Below are positions 30,672 to 32,600 of a DNA stretch of 32,600 nt, piece by piece; position 1 is the stretch's first letter, and each line of letters opens with the position of its first letter. The notes below the pieces were generated by a model. The model was not told the origin of the DNA and did no database searches. It saw only the letters and a list, made by a program, of their open reading frames with translations. The position numbers were made by a program, and so were the translations under genes. The DNA comes from Paenibacillus sp. LHD-38. Lineage in GTDB: Bacteria > Bacillota > Bacilli > Paenibacillales > Paenibacillaceae. The stretch is from assembly GCF_031157315.1 (NCBI RefSeq), contig NZ_JAVIFU010000061.1, forward strand, positions 1-32,600. Direction: 5' to 3'.

Positions 30672-31373
30672 ATGAAAAAAATAATAGCTGTCGTCGCGTT
30701 TATGCTTCTATTAACGGCGTGCAATACGAACGCGAACCAGACGGACAAAAATAACGGAAATGTTCCTACAAATACGAACACGAATCAAAATCAACAAACG
30801 GATGCCCCTGCGTCTCCATCACCTGATAATGAAGCAGGCTCAAATGACAACACGAATGATAACGGACCAGATGAAGCCGCCACGCCGGACGATGCTGCCG
30901 CCGCGGTCATTTTAGCACTGAAGGAATCGGACATAACTACCCTGAGAGCCTACATCCATCCCGATAAAGGTTTATTATTCTCACCCTATGCTCACATTGA
31001 TACGGCTACAGCCAAAGTTTTTCCAGCTGCGAGTTTTCCCGACTTAACGGATACGACCGTCTACCACTTCGGCTCCTATGACGGCTCCGGCGAACCGATT
31101 GATCTCACCTTCCAGCAGTATTATGACAAGTTTGTATATGACAAAGACTTTCTAAATGCAGAAACCGTCGGCAACGATGAAATTAAAGGAACAGGCAATA
31201 TGAAGGTCAATATCAAGGATATATTTCCGAACAGCTATGTTGTGGATTATCATTTCAGCGGATTTGATGCCCAGTATGAGGGAATGGATTGGGAAAGCTT
31301 GATCCTAGTGTTGGAGGAATTGAACGGAGCTTGGTACGTAAGCGCAATTGTCCACTCGCAATGGACGACATAG
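30672..31373 (+). CDS. Lipoprotein with Asn/Thr/Asp-rich linker, unknown function
   Basis: 233 residues. The lipobox is LLTAC with Cys17, so it is exported and lipid-anchored. Residues 18-75 are a low-complexity linker rich in Asn, Thr, Asp, Gln and Pro. The C-terminal domain (about 76-233) begins AAAVILALKESDITTLRAYIHPDKGLLFSPYAH (in two parts) and ends LEELNGAWYVSAIVHSQWTT. This resembles the NTF2-like or cystatin-like extracellular domains of small Bacillales lipoproteins, but the family is not certain. A TTGACA at 30603-30608 may be its -35, with no convincing -10. The start follows GGGGTGA. Its own terminator appears interrupted (see 31380-31406). Confidence 0.83.
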   Translation: MKKIIAVVAFMLLLTACNTNANQTDKNNGNVPTNTNTNQNQQTDAPASPSPDNEAGSNDNTNDNGPDEAATPDDAAAAVILALKESDITTLRAYIHPDKGLLFSPYAHIDTATAKVFPAASFPDLTDTTVYHFGSYDGSGEPIDLTFQQYYDKFVYDKDFLNAETVGNDEIKGTGNMKVNIKDIFPNSYVVDYHFSGFDAQYEGMDWESLILVLEELNGAWYVSAIVHSQWTT

Positions 31374-31379
31374 ATAATA

Positions 31380-31406
31380 AAAAAGACTGCCTCCTGCTTA
31401 GGAGGC
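31380..31406 (+). terminator. Half of a terminator, cut at the IS junction
   Basis: AAAAAGACTGCCTCC (to 31394) followed by TGCTTA and GGAGGC gives a short stem. The expected continuation AGTCTTTTT, which would complete the U-tract arm, is missing. In its place CACTGAAAAACG begins the presumed insertion element. Confidence 0.55.
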
Positions 31407-31451
31407 CACTGAAAAACGTGTGTTTTTTACTTTTGTAAAAAGAACTTCAAA

Positions 31452-31500
31452 AAATAAAGGCGAATTCCATTCAATTCTGAATGAGAATTCGCCTTTATTT
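31452..31500. terminator. Terminator at the transposase end
   Basis: AAATAAAGGCGAATTC (31452-31467) pairs perfectly with GAATTCGCCTTTATTT (31485-31500), and an inner CATTCA/TGAATG extends the stem. It lies 20 bp beyond the transposase stop and could also shield the IS from outside transcription. Confidence 0.85.
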
Positions 31501-31520
31501 ATTGACTTTTAATACCTCTT

Positions 31521-32470
31521 CTACTTCATTAGTGTCAATATTCTTTTGAGATTGACAGTGAATATAGCCATCGCCCCTTGCAACTGCATGCCAATGAGAC
31601 CCGAGGAAGATGCTACATCATACCCGTGTCTGTGCTTTAATTCACTATTTTTCGCTTCAATTTTATAGCGTTCTTTTGACTTTTCTTTGAAGTACTCACC
31701 TTCCTGGAAGGCTTTCTGCTCGCTATGTTCCGTTGATTTGATGCTGACCGAATAGGTTTTTGATTTTGCTCCTTCTTTATAACAACCTTCTTTGAAGGGG
31801 CATTGCTTACACTTATCCGTATCAAAGTAATAAGTATCTTTTTGGTTTGTTCCTTTATTTTTCGTCCCTGTACGTGCCCTGCGAATCGCCAAATGCCCAG
31901 CTTTACAAACATACATACCTGCATCTTTATTGAAGTCGAATTCATCTTCCTTCTTACGATTTCCTTGTGTAATCTGTGGATTTAATTTTGACACTAATTG
32001 CAACTCATTTTGATTCGCATACTGGATATTATCTTTTTCAGAATAGGCTGTATCTCCAATGACCGTATCGATCTTCATGCCGGTTTCGCGACTTTTCTGA
32101 ATCAACGTTTGAAGTTGCTTCCCATCGCTCTTTTCACCCGTTGTAATTACCGCAGCTGTAATTATACGTTCCTCATTCATCGCAATATGAGTTTTGTAGC
32201 CAAAGAAAGAGGAATCAGCTGTTTTGTGACCCACACGTGCATCTGGATCATTCGAGCGTTTAAGGTGCTCCTGGTGATCTTCTGTGATTTCTTTTAAGTA
32301 GTTCAGCTTTTCTTTTACCTTTGGGTATTCACGGATTGCTTCTTCTTTTTCTACGACATCAATGACTTTTTGGCAATAGGCCAGTTCATCGGCCAATTCG
32401 TCTGTCGTTGCTTTTGGCGGGAATTTATCCGCTTCCTCGCTACAGTGAATGGCTGATGTCTGTTTAATAG
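31521..32470 (-). pseudogene. IS1182-family transposase, C-terminal part
   Basis: The similar part begins near TSAIHCSEEADKFPPK and runs about 310 residues to the stop at 31521. DDE features are present: DADSSFFGYKTH-like segment (KTADSSFFGYKTHI), VIGDTAYSEKDN with the second Asp, and EAKNSELKHRHGYD with the Glu. A zinc-like CKAGH / CKQCPFKEGC cluster lies between them, as in IS1182 transposases. Complete members have roughly 450-550 residues, so the N-terminal domain and first catalytic Asp are missing. The first ~40 residues of the open frame (MNISAIKLSLLLNEVHIV) do not look like transposase. It is probably inactive. Confidence 0.82.
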
Positions 32471-32520
32471 TGAATTTGTCTATACTGCCTGGTAAGAATA
32501 TTAATAGGGTGGTAAGGACG

Positions 32521-32600
32521 ATGTGGACCTCATTAAGTAGCAACGATAATTTAATTGCGGATATGTTCAAAGTTGCATTAGCACTTGAAGAACCATGGAA
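32521..32600 (+). CDS. Start of a second transposase, possibly ISL3-family (partial)
   Basis: ATG 32521 is preceded by TAAGGA and opens 26 codons to the window edge, reading MWTSLSSND, then ADMFKVALALEEPW. The short pattern resembles N-termini of ISL3-type transposases (xxLFxxALGLxxPWxV), which is weak evidence on so few residues. It lies where the IS1182 transposase has lost its N-terminus, on the opposite strand, fitting a second insertion. It could alternatively be an unrelated host gene. Confidence 0.4.
   Translation, partial: MWTSLSSNDNLIADMFKVALALEEPW

Larger units (their letters stand above)
31407..32490 (-). mobile_element. IS1182-family element, 5' truncated
   Basis: The right boundary is inferred at about 31407, where the split terminator ends and CACTGAAAAACGTG begins. 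The element contains its own transposase terminator (31452-31500). At the other side the transposase frame loses similarity at about 32440-32490, so only one end is in hand. Terminal inverted repeats therefore cannot be matched. Confidence 0.6.

Overview
The window looks like chromosomal DNA of a Paenibacillus-type Firmicute (order Bacillales). The basis is moderate GC content, strong AGGAGG-type ribosome sites with frequent TTG and GTG starts, an S-layer-homology protein remnant, PspC/PspA, MmcQ/YjbR and DUF3221 families, and an Opp/Dpp transporter with a lipoprotein receptor. This assignment is inference; no rRNA or tRNA gene is present to confirm it.

Layout. 114-1005 (-) is a frameshifted remnant of a PQQ-propeller/SLH protein. 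1273-2281 (+) holds pspC-pspA. 2375-3900 (-) is an M50-type metalloprotease and a PPK2 polyphosphate kinase. 4020-4835 (+) is an alpha/beta hydrolase; 4948-5577 (-) a cysteine-rich protein of unknown function; 5797-6330 (-) a PfpI/DJ-1 stress protein with a SigB-like promoter. 6401-11794 (-) is a two-gene unit: a 140-residue unknown protein followed by a 1648-residue DUF4132 protein. 11984-17059 (-) is a complete, translationally coupled STM4015-4014-4013-4012-4011 operon: a leucine-rich-repeat-like protein, an ATP-grasp enzyme, an alkaline-phosphatase/sulfatase-fold hydrolase and two radical SAM enzymes. Its biochemical function is unknown to me. Together with the adjacent DUF4132 pair it is the strongest candidate here for an undescribed system.

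17195-24236 (-) is a five-gene catabolic/uptake operon: an NtaA/SnaA/DszA-type flavin monooxygenase, a family 5 binding lipoprotein, two Dpp-type permeases and a fused two-domain ATPase. It probably scavenges an organic sulfur or nitrogen compound. Then come an SDR, an MmcQ/YjbR protein and a DUF3221 remnant (all -), and a 97-residue two-TM protein (+) with a strong SigA promoter. 26908-27095 carries four copies of a 23-bp palindromic repeat. 27244-30513 (-) is a LacI-type regulator with a GH36 alpha-galactosidase. 30672-31373 (+) is a lipoprotein whose terminator has apparently been split by an IS1182-family element. That element is itself truncated at its 5' side, probably by a second IS that begins near the right edge.

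Transcription units are mostly separated by clear hairpin terminators, several of them bidirectional between convergent genes. A 46-bp structured repeat occurs twice (1490 and 4841), each time immediately after or overlapping a stop codon.
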